DNA of 64,000 nt from Alligator mississippiensis (Eukaryota > Chordata > Crocodylia > Alligatoridae), in assembly GCF_030867095.1 (NCBI RefSeq), contig NC_081826.1, positions 253,684,251-253,748,250 of the forward strand. The letters are read 5' to 3'. The notes under the pieces were generated by a model. That model saw only the letters and a program-made list of their open reading frames with translations. It was not told where the DNA came from and did not search any database. Below are positions 47,970 to 61,414 of this stretch, piece by piece. The stretch's first letter is position 1; every line of letters begins with the position of its first letter. A program made the position numbers and the translations under genes.

Positions 47970-49535
47970 AATCTGGGTTTTCCATTTCCCATGGAAAAAC
48001 AGAGAAAACCATGGATTTACCGATTTTATCAGAGAAAAAATGGATTTTCCCTTTTAGCAGAGATACCCATGGGTATCCCACTTTTGCAAGGAGCTCTCCA
48101 AGCTGGCAGAGTTCCAGCCTGCAAGAGCTGATTGCAAAAAGGGTGGGAAACCCCCTACCCTGCTCGGAGGGGGGAGGGAGAGGGAGACAGGCGGGGCCTG
48201 AGTCGCTCACTCAACCAAGGCTTGGCTCAGACTCACTCTTCGCTCCTGGAGCCTGTGAGGTAAGTGAGTCTTGCAGGGGGCTGGAGACTGCCGATGGCAG
48301 GGTTGGAGGGTTGCAGGTCATGGCTGGGGGTGGTAGGGCTAAGGGGGGCCCTGGCAGGTGTGGGTGGGGGTGACTGCCAGGGCTGAGAGAAGAGCCAGCG
48401 GGACACGTGGGGGGCAGGACACAGGTGTGTGGGTAAGGGCTGCTGAGGGAGCAGGGAGGTGTTGGAGGAAGCCCCACATGGAGTGCCCGCCCAACCAGCA
48501 ACGCATGGACTGGGAGCGGTGCGCTATCGCCAAGCCAGGCTTGTCCAAGGGCGGAAGCATTTCCCCTCTCTAGCACGTTCTTCTGGGGGACAGGGAGCAC
48601 TTGCACTCCCCAGATCTGTCCAGGGGGAAGAGGCAGGGCAGGGGCATGCTGTGGGCTTGTGATCCCCACCCTTCTGCCCTCCTCTGGAGTCTCTGCAGTG
48701 CAGTGTGTGTGACCCGGCATGGCAGGGCACAGTAGGGCCATGTAGGGAAGCTGCTTGCCTCTGCAAGCTCCGCTCTACCCTGGCCACACTTCCCCTGTGT
48801 GCACAGGGGCAGCACAGGCAGCAGTGCAGGGTTGTGCCCCTTGCTGCTGCCCCTGCCTGCAGAGGAACTGTGGCCAGGGCAGTGTGGAGTTTGCAGAGGC
48901 AAGCAGCTTTCCTGCACATCACCGCTGTGCCCTGCCATGCTGGGTCGCACACGCTGTACTGTGGAGGCCCTGGAGGAGGGCAGCAGGGCAGGAAGCATGA
49001 TATCGCAGCACACACACACCCTGCAACCACCCCCTGCACAGATCTGGGGAGTGCGGGTCCCCCTTCCCCCCCCCCCCTGAAGTGTGCACTGCAGCCAGGA
49101 ACTGGCTCCACCCCTGCCTGAACCCACAGCAGGCAGGCAGCAGTGGGGAAGCTGACTCCATGCTCCTTTTGCTGCAGCAGCCACTGCCTTCTGTTGGGGG
49201 CAGAGAGCTGTGGACCTGGGTCCCTGGCCGCGTAGCCCTGGCAGCTGGGGGCCCCCTCTGGCAGGGCTGGGGGCAGGGGCCGTGGGTGGGGGCAAGGGGC
49301 ATGAGCAGGGATGGGGGGCTGTTGTGGGGGGAGTGAGAGGCACAAGCAGGGCTGGGGAGCTGTTGTGGGGAGAATGAGGGGCATGAGCAGTGGGGGGGAG
49401 GAGCTGTAGGGGGGAGAGAGAGGCACCAGCAGGTTGGGGGGGGCTGGGGGGGGCTTTAATTTTAATAACAGAGTTTGGAGGTTTTATCAGAGAATTTGCA
49501 ATTTATCAGGGAAAACCAGGATCCCTGATGGTCAG
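47970..49535. repeat. GC-rich composite repeat with a large internal inverted repeat
   Basis: The edges are AT-rich and similar in wording (TTTTATCAGAGAAAAAATGG near 48030; TTTTATCAGAGAATTTGC near 49482). The interior is G/C-skewed and low in complexity. Within it 48603-48790 and 48870-49054 are inverted copies. Overlapping open frames on both strands, up to 300 codons, lack any domain and have the biased composition of the repeat, so none is called a gene. It may be a foldback-type transposon; no classification is certain. Confidence 0.5.
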
Positions 49536-49546
49536 TGCCTCTGGGC

Positions 49547-50383
49547 TAGGGACAGGCGTTCAAAAAAACCTGAGCCTGAATTGATTCAATCTTTGCAGGT
49601 TAGTTTAACGTGCCTAGGTTGAACCAGTTTGCAATCATACAGACATTCCCTCTGGACTGAAGAAATGCAGGCACATGTCTGCAGTGGCTCAGGTTAAAAG
49701 CCAGGAGGTGCTAGAGCAGCCCTCCCTTTCCTTCTTCAGTGCTGAGCTGAGGGGAGCATGGCTCATATTAGTTCAAGCTCTTCTGAACAGCTTTTTCCAA
49801 GGAAGGAACCGAGGGACATTCTGAGCTACCTGTTAATTAGCTCCAAAAAGCCCTAAGTGGACATTGTGCTGTCTGCCTGTCTCAGTGAAACTGGAGACAT
49901 GCGCACAAACAACTCTCAGCATTAGCTAGTATACAACATGCCTAGGGTCCATGGACCTGGGGTCTATGCTGTGGGAGATGGAAAGAAGGGGGGGATCCCT
50001 GCATGAGCAGTGAGGGAAGCCAGGCAGACCCTGCTGTGCCTGCAGTTTCCCCCAGAGCTCTGGCTAGGGAGAAGAGGGGTGTGGCAAGCCTGTTCTCTGG
50101 AGCATAGAGCCCAGCCCAGGACTGCAAAGCATCTGAGATCCTGAGGGACTCTGGTTTAACTTAAACCAGGAAGGGGTCTGGGACAGACACTGCATAAACC
50201 AGTTAGACCCAAATCAGCTAAGTCTGATATTACATTCAACCAGGTTTATCTTAAACCAGTTTCAGCCATATTGAAACATGGTTTATGTGCACTTATTGGC
50301 TACAAATGTCCAACTTGGGATCCTTAAAATTCTAGTTTATTAGGCGGACTGAAACACTGTAATCATAAACCTTGGGGCTGGTC

Positions 50384-50419
<36 letters not shown>

Positions 50420-51410
50420 CACACATGCACACACATACACACACACAGTAGCAGGCTACAGAGTCAGGTATACCTATCCTACAAGCACTGGAGTCTGTCG
50501 TTGAGGCTTCTTTCAGCGTGGTGTTATCTTCCAGAAGGGGGTCGCCGGCTGGTCCTTCTGGCTGGACAGGTCTGGTCGAGTTGGAGATCAAGAGGGCGCC
50601 CCTGAGGGTCACTTTTCACTGCTTTTTATCTGTCCCTGGCAGACTTTGGTGACTCCCCAGTTTTCAGGTTTGCCCAATCCAGGGGTCATTGACCCTCCTG
50701 GGACTTCTCCCCCCTCGGTGGCTACTGGATGGCATCTGTCAGCCCCAGGGGTCGTCCGCATGTACGTGCAGGTTTGGGAGTCCGTTGATGAATTTAGAAT
50801 AGGGCTCTGGGAGTGGTCGATCTGGAGATATTCAGCCCAAAAGTTGATCCCCTGAGTTGATTAACTCATGCCAGGGCTTCTAGCCCTTGATCAGTGACAT
50901 GTAGAGATTTCCCAGTTGTTATATTGTCTTCTACTGAGTTCTTCCCTTGGTTGATCTGCAGCTTCCAGATGTTAATTGCTGTGTGCTACCTTGTTACACA
51001 TTCAATCACTGATTCACTCGCTCTTTCAGGGGCCAGCCTGATACAGAGAAGGACAGTTTGATTCCTGCCCTTGTTAACATTGTTAAAACACATTTAGTTG
51101 AAAGTTGAAAGGTGAGGAGTATAAAATATAAGCTACAAATGCCATGGCACACAAATAGATAAAAATACCAAAATACAAGGGGAGATACAAAATGCACACA
51201 CACAAATTTTAAAACACAATTCCTTATCTTAAAGTGAAAGAGAGAGGAAGGAAGAAAAGGTAGAAAAAGAGAAACATATCCAAAGAGGGGAAAGCAAATG
51301 CAGGCAAGAGCAAAAGGGGGCTTTCTGCTACACACTGAACTTATGTTCTGTTACAGGTTTAAACCAGTTTCTGATAACTTACACCAGTCTGTGTGTAATG
51401 TCTGTCCCTA
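49547..51410. mobile_element. Possible DNA transposon with CTAGGGACAG ends
   Basis: The left end (CTAGGGACAGGCGTT) and the reverse-complemented right end (CTAGGGACAGACATT) are inverted copies. AAACCAGTTT-type motifs recur inside both ends. No clear target duplication is seen. The middle holds a CA microsatellite and may contain a later insertion (about 50360-51340). Confidence 0.4.
50386..50448 (+). repeat. (CA)n microsatellite
   Basis: Sixteen perfect CA units run to about 50417, then continue with TG/CA interruptions to about 50448. Confidence 0.95.
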
Positions 51411-52479
51411 GTCTTGCTGTTCTGTTCCTGAGTCTCTTTAAGCAGGGACTGCCAATCAAGCTATGTTGTGTAGCAATTTTTTGAGGAGTCTAAACCTGCT
51501 CACACAGAAGTCAGCAACAAATCATCTACTGTCCTTAATAATAGGATCAGGCCACTTCCTTTATGAACTACTTTTTGAGAGACAAAATTCAAACCAAGGC
51601 TCTAGTCTTGACACTGCTATCCAATGGGTTACTACAATGGTAGTACTGCTCCAGTCTGTGAGTTTATTGAAATAATTTATTTCTTGGTTTCAGACGTTAA
51701 ATGCTTTAATATTTCTTGATATTACAAAATCTGCTGAGAATGAGCCTTAGGTAGTCTCTGAAATAATTATGGTAATTAGACTTGACATTATTATTACATT
51801 CAAATGATCTTTGGTGGTAAGAAAACGCACTGCAAGTTGCCATTTTAAACAAGTCCAAATCTCATTCTTCACAGGAAAATCAAATTTAATTCTGTAACAA
51901 TTCAAATATTTTTACTTAATTCTCTGAGTCCAAAATAAAAGCTTTGTGTGGTGGATAGGCTTTTTTAAGTGAGGCTTCTTTTAAGTTGATTATTCAAACA
52001 TGCAACACACAGTAAGCTATAGCTAATCGTACTAAGCAGCCCCTCAGCTGTGCCAGAAGTGCATTTGGCAAAGCTGAAAGTAGTGGACAAAAGATGGCTT
52101 TACACTGACTTTCTTCCCACCCCATTAGATTTCAGCTATAGTTGTGGGCTTGTTTGGCCTTCAGCTCAAGGCAAAAAGGCACCTGAGAGCTGCTTTAAGC
52201 AACCTGATTTCAGGAACCTCAGAATACCTTTCAGCAGCTGGGGATAGCTGGAGTATGACAACACTGCAGCCATACACATTACACTGGCATCTGAGAATGT
52301 GTCATATAGCTGCCTATGCTCCTTGGGGATTCCCCTACACTGTGGCTGCCCCTGTATACTACATATCCAAAACTCTAGAAACAGTCTTAGCAGGGGTAGA
52401 AATAGCCATTCTATAAATCAGGTCCAATACTCTAGGGTGCAGAATGCCTTCTACTCCTGCAGACACCAATTAGACATTT

Positions 52480-52800
52480 TTGCATGAACGGCACTTGCCC
52501 CTGGCGGCTGAGGGGGCATGGCTGCACTGGTGGCGATGGAAGTGTGGCAGCGGTGGGAGCCTAGCAGCAGTAAGCTGGGAGCTCCTGCAGACACTGCTGG
52601 CACTGGCGGTGGCGGGGAGGAGGGGGGGTGATGAGCGCCAACCAGAAGTTGGAGACCACCCACAGGTGCCACCAGCAGTGTTGGCTGCGGCCAACAGTGA
52701 TTGTGGACTGGCAACACCACCGGTGGCACCTTTTTCCAGGGGATGCACTGCCATGTTAGGGGGTACGTGTGCACCCCCAATGCGTCTCCCCTGCATTTTT
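52480..52800. repeat. Unclassified GC-rich repeat
   Basis: A GC-rich island in AT-rich DNA has repeated GGTGGCA/TGCCACC-type words and an end reading GGGGGTACGTGTGCACCCCC. Open frames on both strands match no protein I know. It is probably a mobile element fragment. Confidence 0.4.
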
Positions 52801-53906
52801 GTATGCATATCTTCTGTAAGATCCAGCACAGCATTGATGATTATGATCACAACAGGAGTTAAGGGTGCTCAGCATTTTCCCCCAGTTGCTGAAGATCCTT
52901 CAGGATTCAAATTTAGCCCCTAACAAGCTTTGACCTTTTGTCACTGGCTTTGAGATGGGTAATGTGATTTATAATGCATTTCACAGAGAAATGATAAAGC
53001 ACCCTATTTGTGTGTGCATTAAAAAATATCAGTAAGATGGAAACAGAAAAAAGGAAAAAATGTTCCAGCAGCTTAGTGATATCTGTTTTTATTTCTTAGT
53101 TAGTATTTTCACTACACTGACCAACAAATCCACTTTAGATACCTTTAACTAGTTCCAGTAATGCAGGTAATGTACTAAACACATCCCGGGTGATGAACAG
53201 CTGCACTGATGAACAAAAAATGCATAAGGTATTAAGTAATATATGGCACGATCTGCTTTGCTGACATGATAAACTGCAAATACAATATGTACATTTTAGA
53301 GCTCAAAGAACAAAAGAGATTATTTACAAACTGCCAAGACAGAAAAGAACATCTGTTAACAGTGTTTATAACAAAGAAAATATTACCATGAACTGCAATC
53401 AAAATCATTCCATAGCTCTTAAAACAGTTTATTTTGAAATACTAAAATGTTGTTGGATATTATCATTTAGAAAAATAATTCTCCCTCCCAACCCCCCAAA
53501 AAATCATAATTTAAATTGGAATTAATTTCTACCACTCTATATCAAGAGGAACCCTGTCTCATGCTTCTCATTTGCTCTAGGACCACTTTGGATGGTGATT
53601 CTGTGTTTAATCGCATATTTTCTAAGGATCTTTGCTGTAACAGAGTATAGTGTTGCTTTATACTCCAGGAAGACTTATAAATTAAATGGAGAAAAAAATG
53701 GGGTCAAATGCTGACGTTCTCACTTTTTATTTAGTCAAACCTCCACTGTCATCAGTGTTACTTTCCCCAAAATTAAACATAGGGCCTGGCTGTCCCAGAC
53801 CCACAACAGAAGTTCCCTTCACTACACAATGAAGAGTGGCTTCTAGGGACCCCCAGCACATCATTTGGGATTCAGGACAAGGGGGCTCCTGACTGTACTG
53901 AGCCGC

Positions 53907-54435
53907 AGGGCTGTGTGAAGCTTCAGTCCCTGATTCAATTTGGCAGAGATTTGGCCCGATTTGGTGGCCAAATCTCCAAATACGAATTGATTCAGAGGAC
54001 CCTTTAATCTCTCTGAATCGAACTGGAATCCTTCGAATCAATTCAGAGAGATTCGGAAAGATGCAGTGACTCAGACATAGACACAGCTTTAAATGTTTTT
54101 TCTACATACTTCTAGGTAGCAGGCAGCTCATGTCCCACAGAAGTGCAGGGGGCTCCCCAGCATGCTCGGCAGCAGACCTGGAAGTGGACCAGAAGCACTT
54201 CCAGCCCACTTCTGGGTCCACCAGGAAGCACGCAGGGGGGGCCTCCCCACCCCTTCCCAGCTCAGCGACTGGTGCCTCCTGGGTCTGGCAGGGGGCACCC
54301 GGGTTCCCCCTGTGGCCAATCACCGAGCCTGGGAGGCACAGGGGGGGCCCCCTGCATGCTCCCCGGTGGACCTGGAAGTGGACCGGAGGTACTTCCGGCC
54401 CATTTCTGGGTTCACTGCCGAGCATGTGGAGGGTC
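53907..54435. mobile_element. hAT MITE relative of the 22.3-kb element, with internal duplication
   Basis: The left end AGGGCTGTGTGAAGCTTCAG, then TCCCTGATTCAATTTGG, matches an inverted terminus of the element at 22323. Both share the CAGACATAGACACAGCTTTA segment. The right part contains two approximately 70-base copies of a GACCTGGAAGTGGACC-type unit (about 54170-54240 and 54365-54435), each able to fold back on itself. The right terminus is not visible. Confidence 0.65.
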
Positions 54436-57400
54436 CCCCCAAACTCTTGCTTTTGCCACTTCTCCCAGTCTAGAACTCAAGGAATGGCTAGACTTGCACA
54501 GCTACCCTGCAGGGGCCCAAGGAAGCAGAATAAAGGTTGTGTAGAACTTCCGACCCATTCAGAAACCACAGGGCAAGATTGTGCTCTAACCAGAAATAAA
54601 TTAACCTTGGTACATGCAATACCACTGAGTTACTGCTATGGCTGGGACCTAGTATTTGGGTTTCTTGAGCTGAATTCTGCCCTCAATTATATTGATTTAA
54701 TAGGAGATACACATCAAAGAGGCCTGAGGAGTGATCGGCATAATGCATTGCTGGCAAACATGAAAGCAGAGGGTAAAAATTGTTTATTTCTCTAAGATGC
54801 AGCCCAAGTTTTGGCTGCTAAGGAACTTTCTGTAACTTATGATCAATGTGTGTTTTTTAAAATGAGACGTATTTACCGCAATTGTTACAGTTTTAGGTTT
54901 TCTGGAGCATTAGGTGTTGCTCCTCAGACCTGAACTGCATTCTATATGAGCCTGATGCACTATGGCCTCAATCCTGCTCAGTTAGCTGGAGTCAAACCAT
55001 GCTGATGAAGCCTGAATCAGGCCTCTAACTTGACTACTATTGCCAGGGGTATTTAAATACACATTTCTTGAATCCCACAGAGTTGGGTATTCTACACCAT
55101 TTTCCCTAGTGGTGATTTACTTCACCTCACCAGACAGCACAGTCACCAAATTGAACAGCTCTCTCCTCCTTGGGGCAGACAGGCAGAGAAAACATTATAA
55201 GTTTTGAAAATCAGAAGGGTAGTATTAAACTTAATTCAAAGGTGGATGGGTAGGGATGGGTGAAGAGGGAGAATGGACGGCATTATGGAACGAAAGAAGA
55301 ACCTAGGCAGTCAGTCTAGTGCAGCTCCTGAAGATTAGGAGTGTAGGTATTTAGGAAGATCATAAAAGAAGGAATGTAAGTGGTTGAGACAGGAAATGAT
55401 TCAAGTATGAATAAGGATTTCAGCAGAGCCAGAGCTGAAGTGCAGAAGAAATCTGGCACTGCTGTGGAGACTGTGATGGACAAGTGATAAACAAAGAATA
55501 TGTAAGAGAAAACAGTCAGCTCTGGGTCAAAGATGGCTCCAAGATTTCTGGCTTTCATCCCCATAAAAAGTACTTAGGCAAATTATTGTATTACTTGGGC
55601 TTCCTCATATGAAGTTTGCAAAAGAAGATTCCACAGCAACCAAGCCAGCATCCCTATAGCATTTTTTCCATAGTAAAATTTATTATAATAGGAAAGATAT
55701 ACTGTGAGGCCTGGAGTGGTGTTTTCTGTTTTGTAACTTATATGTCTCTCCCTTTATGTAGCTTCCAGAGAACAGTCTATAAAACCATTATTTGGAATTG
55801 TAAATGTAGCCTGTGTGTTATTTGTTATTTGTTTGTGAGACCATGATGTTTTTGTGCACTTAAAATTACCTAATAAAAATGTTTAAAAGAGATTTGCAGC
55901 AGAGTTCAATTAAGGATAAAGATAATTGAATAAAGGACATGGAACAAAGATTTCAAGAAAGAAGGAAGATAGCAGTAGGAATGTAGCAATAGTCACAATT
56001 TAGCAGATAAAAATAGGTAGATGGGAGACAGATCAAAGAGTCAAGGAAATGTAGATGTAGGTGCCAGGTTGATGGTCATGTCTGGAGATAGCAAAGGCCT
56101 CAAAAGGTAAAAAGAACTAAATGGGCTAAAAATTAAAACAGCTGGGATATCTACTTTTAAAAATCAGCTCAGGAAACAGCATCATAAAAGTAAGGTGGGC
56201 AGAATTACTGGGATCAGTCTTCTATCACACATGTTAAATTCATCTCATTGAAACCCCATGCAGGACTGTAAAAACAGAGATTGTGCAGGTGGCTTACATA
56301 CAAGTTATTATCTTAATGAGAAAATGTGAAAGGCTTAAGAATAAACATAAAGAAATAATTATTTCATAGAGCTGTAAATGTAACAGAACACAGGCCTAGT
56401 AAGGACATAAACAACTCTAAGATCAAAGGTTTCATGGATCCCATTCATTGGAATAGTAAGTGAAAATTTATAAGTAGGGTTTTCTTCTTTTTTTTTTTAA
56501 AGCCATCTCACAATAAGTGTATATTTTAATGTCTGTTTAAATTATACCTGAAGTTTTCTGACAGATTCACTCACTTTTTTCAAGTTTATAGCTGACACAT
56601 TGACAGTTTCTAATCAATAGGATACAATTCCCTATGAGAGTTATTAAAATATACCTTGCATTTAAATGCAATAAAAAGCATGACTGAACATGCCTCTGTT
56701 CTTCATAACACATAAATACCACATCTGGTCCATAAAAGAACGTGCAGTATAGAGGTTGTGTGGATGCCAGATACATATTATTACATAGAACTGTTTTACC
56801 CATTTAGTCTAATTTTCCAGATGTTTTATTACTTGTAGACAAGAGTGTTGTCAAATCTGTTGCTTGAAGTCCATTTATTTCAAGAGGGTGAAGATGACAA
56901 GTTAAGGTACAGGAAGCATCTCTGCATTTTGGTTGATGGTGTGTCAAATGACACTGATGTTTGATGGAGACAGTCTTTAATTCAGCTCCAGTGTTATTAC
57001 ACTGAAAAGAGGTATATGAATAACACTATAGGCTAACATTTCAAAGGCTGCCTTTTAAAATGCACTTAGTTTCTATTTCACATGGGAATTCAGGCACAGA
57101 AAACTGGAGGTAATATCTACTAAGAGTGGATGAAGCAACAAATGTGATTTGAATTGGAAATATTGCAAGCAGCATTGACAACCGCAAACTTTTAAAAAAA
57201 TCAGGAGTTGGGCCTTAAAAAATATCATAGGACTGGCTAAGCTTCATGAAAGTTTTTGATATAATACATTTTAGAGTCTTTTTTTTTTCTTTGAATCTTC
57301 TAGGGTTCACTTTTCAAACTTTTCCCCATAAGGACAAGGGCTTAAAATCTTTTTTTTTTAAAGAAGTGGTGATTCTTACAGAACTGTATGACTTCAGAAC

Positions 57401-58720
57401 CTAAGGCTTTACGTGATAGACTGAGACTTATGATACAATAGTGTGAACTGGTAATACCATACAAGTGAATGCACAGTACATTCATGATATTAGGTGAAAT
57501 AATTAGGTGGAGTCCTGTGATTGGTGCTATGCAGGAGATAAAACTGTAGCCTTAAAACCTATTAACAGAAGCAAATAATGCACAGGCAAAGGGAAAGAGG
57601 AAAAATACAATACGCAGTCCTTATTGTGTCTCAGGCACAACTTTCCCTATGTACATATATTTATAGATAATTTCATGTGCTAGCATAGGTGGTGCCAAAG
57701 GTCTTCACTGAAGCACTGCTCCTCTACTCCTACACATTAGAAGTATGGCTGCACCCCTCACATAAAGCAGTACCACAGCACAGATCTAAGTAGGCAGCGG
57801 TTGAGACCAGGCCAAAAAATGGGTAATTATGTGTATTTATTGGACATTACACCTTCACAGAAGGAAACCATAAAGGTTGAGCCTCTGTTCAGTCACAGCT
57901 CTGAAGATGAAGTATCTCTTGGCAAGGGGCGTTCCATGCCTGTGGGTTTGGACTAGATTTCAATGCTAGACTCTGACAGATCCCTGACAAGAGGTCATGG
58001 AGGAAAGTGTCACCCACCTGCTTTAACTCTGATAGTTCTTCTTTCCTTTCAATAACTCAGCAATGCACTAGTGGCTAAACAGTACATCAGGAGTAAGAAG
58101 CAACCAAGTTTTACTAATGCTTTGACAGAGGTATTTAAAATAGGAAAAGGTCTATGATTGTTGGGCGGGGGAAGGGCACGCAAGGAAACTACCCCAAGTG
58201 GATCTGTGTACGCAATGTACCTGCCTTTGCCCTGAACATCTGGCTTCACCAAGACTCTGTACCAATGGTCTGAGAAACAGCAGGTGCCCAGACTTTGTCT
58301 TCGTGTTGAAGATTTCCTGGCTTGCGGATCACTTTGATCTGTTTCTTGGAATTGCAATATGGGCTCCAAACTTGCAGCTACATTTTGGCCCTTCCTGGAT
58401 GCAGGAAGTCTCCAGGATGAGAATCTGCAGGCTAAGAGGTTGCAGTTTGGGGCCAGAAGGCATATTACTTCCTCCTAACATCTCACAGGTATTGTCTAGA
58501 TTTGTAGTGATAAAAAGCTATAATTTGGACACACTTTAGAAGAGTTGGGAAGTAGGAGATGGCTCCTCAGTTAGGTAGCAGTCAGTTAGAGACAAGGGGT
58601 CTTCAGAGGCTTGCCTACTGCTCCACAGTAAAGGTTGCTGTTTAGTTCTCATTCATGCTTGGCTGTCTTTACTGGACAGGGTGATCACTGCAGAGTTCAC
58701 TGGTACACTAGCTGTTTTTG
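54436..58720. other. Intergenic, no gene seen
   Basis: This is unique AT-rich sequence with short homopolymer runs (for example 56490-56499 and 57345-57355). No coding exon is supported. Confidence 0.5.
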
Positions 58721-58723
58721 ATA

Positions 58724-58964
58724 CAGTAAAATCTCTGTTATCCAGCATGAGTGGAGAATAACAGGAATATAAAAATGTTAGTTATCTAAAAACACCGGAG
58801 CTGGAGGTGGGGGCTTGCATGCAGCAGTGCAAGGTGGTGGATGGTGGTGGCAGTGCTGGGGGGTTGCAGCGTGGAGTGGCGGATGGTGGCAGTGCAGTGG
58901 CAGCATGGTGCTGGTTAATAGAGTATGCTGGCTAGTACAATGCCAGAAAACATGGATTTTACTG
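58724..58964. mobile_element. Tigger-like MITE
   Basis: TA flanks both ends (58722-58723 and 58965-58966). The left end CAGTAAAATCTCTGTTATCC and the reverse-complemented right end CAGTAAAATCCATGTTTTCT are inverted copies. The 241-bp interior is a GGTGG-rich stretch without coding capacity. Confidence 0.8.
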
Positions 58965-60049
58965 TATTTAGGCAGTACAAAACAACCGTAAGTCTTCTGG
59001 TTTAAAGTCGGTTAAGCTACATCTGTAGTCATGCTTTATCACTAAAAAAGGCAGCACAAAGCAAGCAGTATGTACCAGAGACCCTGGCCCAATGAGTAAG
59101 ATTTAAAAAACTAAGTAAAATCACTAGTCACATTGAAAGGTGGTAAATTTTGGAAATTATCCAGTAAGTGAATGAATAAGCAAAAATAATGCATCAGTGC
59201 ATGTATTCTGGTCACATATTGCAAAAGATTTAAATTTTGATTATGTTTACAATGTATTAAGAAATTTCAGTCTCATGAGACCTCACAGTCTCTTCAGTTC
59301 TTAAAGTTTGCTTAGAGGTAAGTGGAGATTACCATTTAATTTATTTATTTATCACCACACAGTGTTTGCATTGGCAATAAATAGATTAACAATCTGTTAT
59401 TGTGTCAGTGACAGATTAGAAAGAGAATGATGCTTACAAGGTGGATCTATCTGACAAATTTAAAATGTCCTCTCACTGCTCCCATACAAACAATAATATG
59501 AACCTTTTACATGCATTCTTATTTCATTTTAAAATCATATCTTTTCTTTAAGGCAGATTTGAAATAGGAAAAGGAGCATTGCAGAAAGAGGGTGTTTGTA
59601 AATATATTGTTAATTAAAGCTCTGGCCCTGCAAACACCTACACACATGCTTCCAAGTCAATGAAATTACTTGTATGTATGAAATGCAGCATGTGAACAAT
59701 TGCAGTTTCAGGGCCTAAGTACTATACACAAGCAATGCACTAATTTGGACGTGCAATTCAACAACTCGTGACAATTCTGGAAACTGAAACTGCATATTCA
59801 AAGAGACAATCATTCTCCTGGATCTTTCTGTTCTGTCTGCTTTCTCAGCAGGCATTCAATCGTTTAATGCCCGTATGCATCACCCACTGGCAAATGAATT
59901 TAATAATCCCTAACTCTCACATAATGCACTACTTTTTCAGAGTGCTATTCAAACATTCTGGTTAAAATACTAGTACCACAGAAAATCAATACTGTATGTA
60001 AAAGCTGACAAACTGGAAGATCTCAAGATATAATTGTAAGCAGGTAATT

Positions 60050-60165
60050 CTGAACCATTTTCTAGTGGAGTTCCACAGGGATCTGTTCTCACTGCAGTGC
60101 TATTCAGTATTTTTATCAATGATCTGAACAAAACTATGAACTCATTGCTGTTTACAGATGTAGTG
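60050..60165 (+). mobile_element. CR1-type reverse transcriptase fragment
   Basis: The plus strand translates as SSGVPQGSVLTAVLFSIFIN followed by DLNKTMNSLLFTD, which is the reverse transcriptase region from the SGVPQG motif to just before the FADD box. It is short and isolated. Confidence 0.7.
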
Positions 60166-60915
60166 ATAAGTTGTGACAAGACTATGGTTCGTAGGACCCC
60201 ACCTCAATCTGGCTTTGGACCTTTTCCCCCTAAGATGGTTGATCTTCAGCTTTCAGTGCTCTTTGTTCACTGAGGTGACTTACATATTGGCTGAAAATCT
60301 ACCTCTTCCAGAGTAGGGTTAAAATGAAAACACAAAACTCACCTGCCTCAGACTAATGCCAGGGACAGCACGTTTTCTCAGGCTTTGTCCTCTGCCTCTT
60401 TTTTATTTTTTTACTTGGTTTCCAACCCTCTTGGGGCCCTGATAAGACCCTTCTTTACTTGTTGGCAGAAATGTCCAGCCCTTCACAAAATGGCAGCTTA
60501 AAAAGAACCTGCACCTACCCTGTCCTGTAGGTTTCCAGACCTGAGACCCCAAAACCAATAGACAAACTTCTCTTTAAGTCAAACTGACCTGCTTTCCCAC
60601 CCAGGGCTTCTTCCTGTGTTCTCAGCCTGTCTTAAAGGAGTGCTCACACTCCCATATCTGCTCTCCTTGGAGTCTCCTCCTCAATGGGCCCATTGCTCTT
60701 GTCTCTCATAGATCAGGATGGATAGCCTCCTGCTCAGTAGGAAGTTTAGCCTGAAGGGCTACAATGATATGTGACTGTAAAAAAGATATTAAGTGGATGT
60801 AGGGAAACAGTAATGCTGTGTGCAACACTGGGGAGAGCACTACTGAAATACTGTATCCAAGGATTGTATCCACACCTTAAAAAGATGTAAAAAAAAAAAT
60901 TGGAGAGGTGCTATA

Positions 60916-61414
60916 TTAGGCATGGGCAAAATGGTGGATCCAGCAAGCAGCTGGACTCCATCTCCCAGCAGCCCCTGCCCATAGGCTCCATATAGACCCC
61001 AGGAGCAGCAGGCCCTAGGTCTCTGCAGAGTGGCCAAGAGCAGCACTGGTAGAGTAATTGGCTGGTGACAGTGCACGGCCGGAGCTGGAGCAGAGCTGCA
61101 ATCCGCTGCTTGCATACCCCTGCCCACAGAACCCATGCTCATCACAAGGGAGTGCAGGCAGTAGATCGTGGCTCTGCCCCATCTCTGGCCCATGCTGTCA
61201 CCTCCTCAAGATCTCATCCCCAGCCCTGGAGCAGCTCCCTGCCCAACCACATGCCCTGCCAGTGCATGGAGACCTTGAGAGTGCAGGGCTGTCACAGCCC
61301 CAGGTGCCTGGGGTCTACATGGAGACTGGCCAAAGTAGTGCAGGCAGGGACTGCTGGGAAATGGAGTCTGCTGTAGGCCTGATCTGGCCCATGGACCAGA
61401 CCTTGCCTACTCCT
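60916..61414. mobile_element. hAT MITE
   Basis: The left end TTAGGCATGGGCAAAATGG and the reverse-complemented right end AGGAGTAGGCAAGGTCTGG are imperfect inverted repeats. Flanking 8-mers GTGCTATA (60908-60915) and GTGCTACA (61415-61422) differ at one base. The interior is C-rich with no transposase. Confidence 0.7.

Noticed and set aside
48524..49426. 300-codon open frame and several overlapping ones
   Set aside because: They lie in a low-complexity inverted repeat with frames open on both strands and no recognisable protein features.
54130..54795. 221-codon open frame on the plus strand
   Set aside because: Its first half is the internal duplication of a hAT MITE and the rest has no domain.
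59768..59965. 65-codon frame with a hydrophobic stretch
   Set aside because: No start context, splice sites or homology; its length is within chance expectation.
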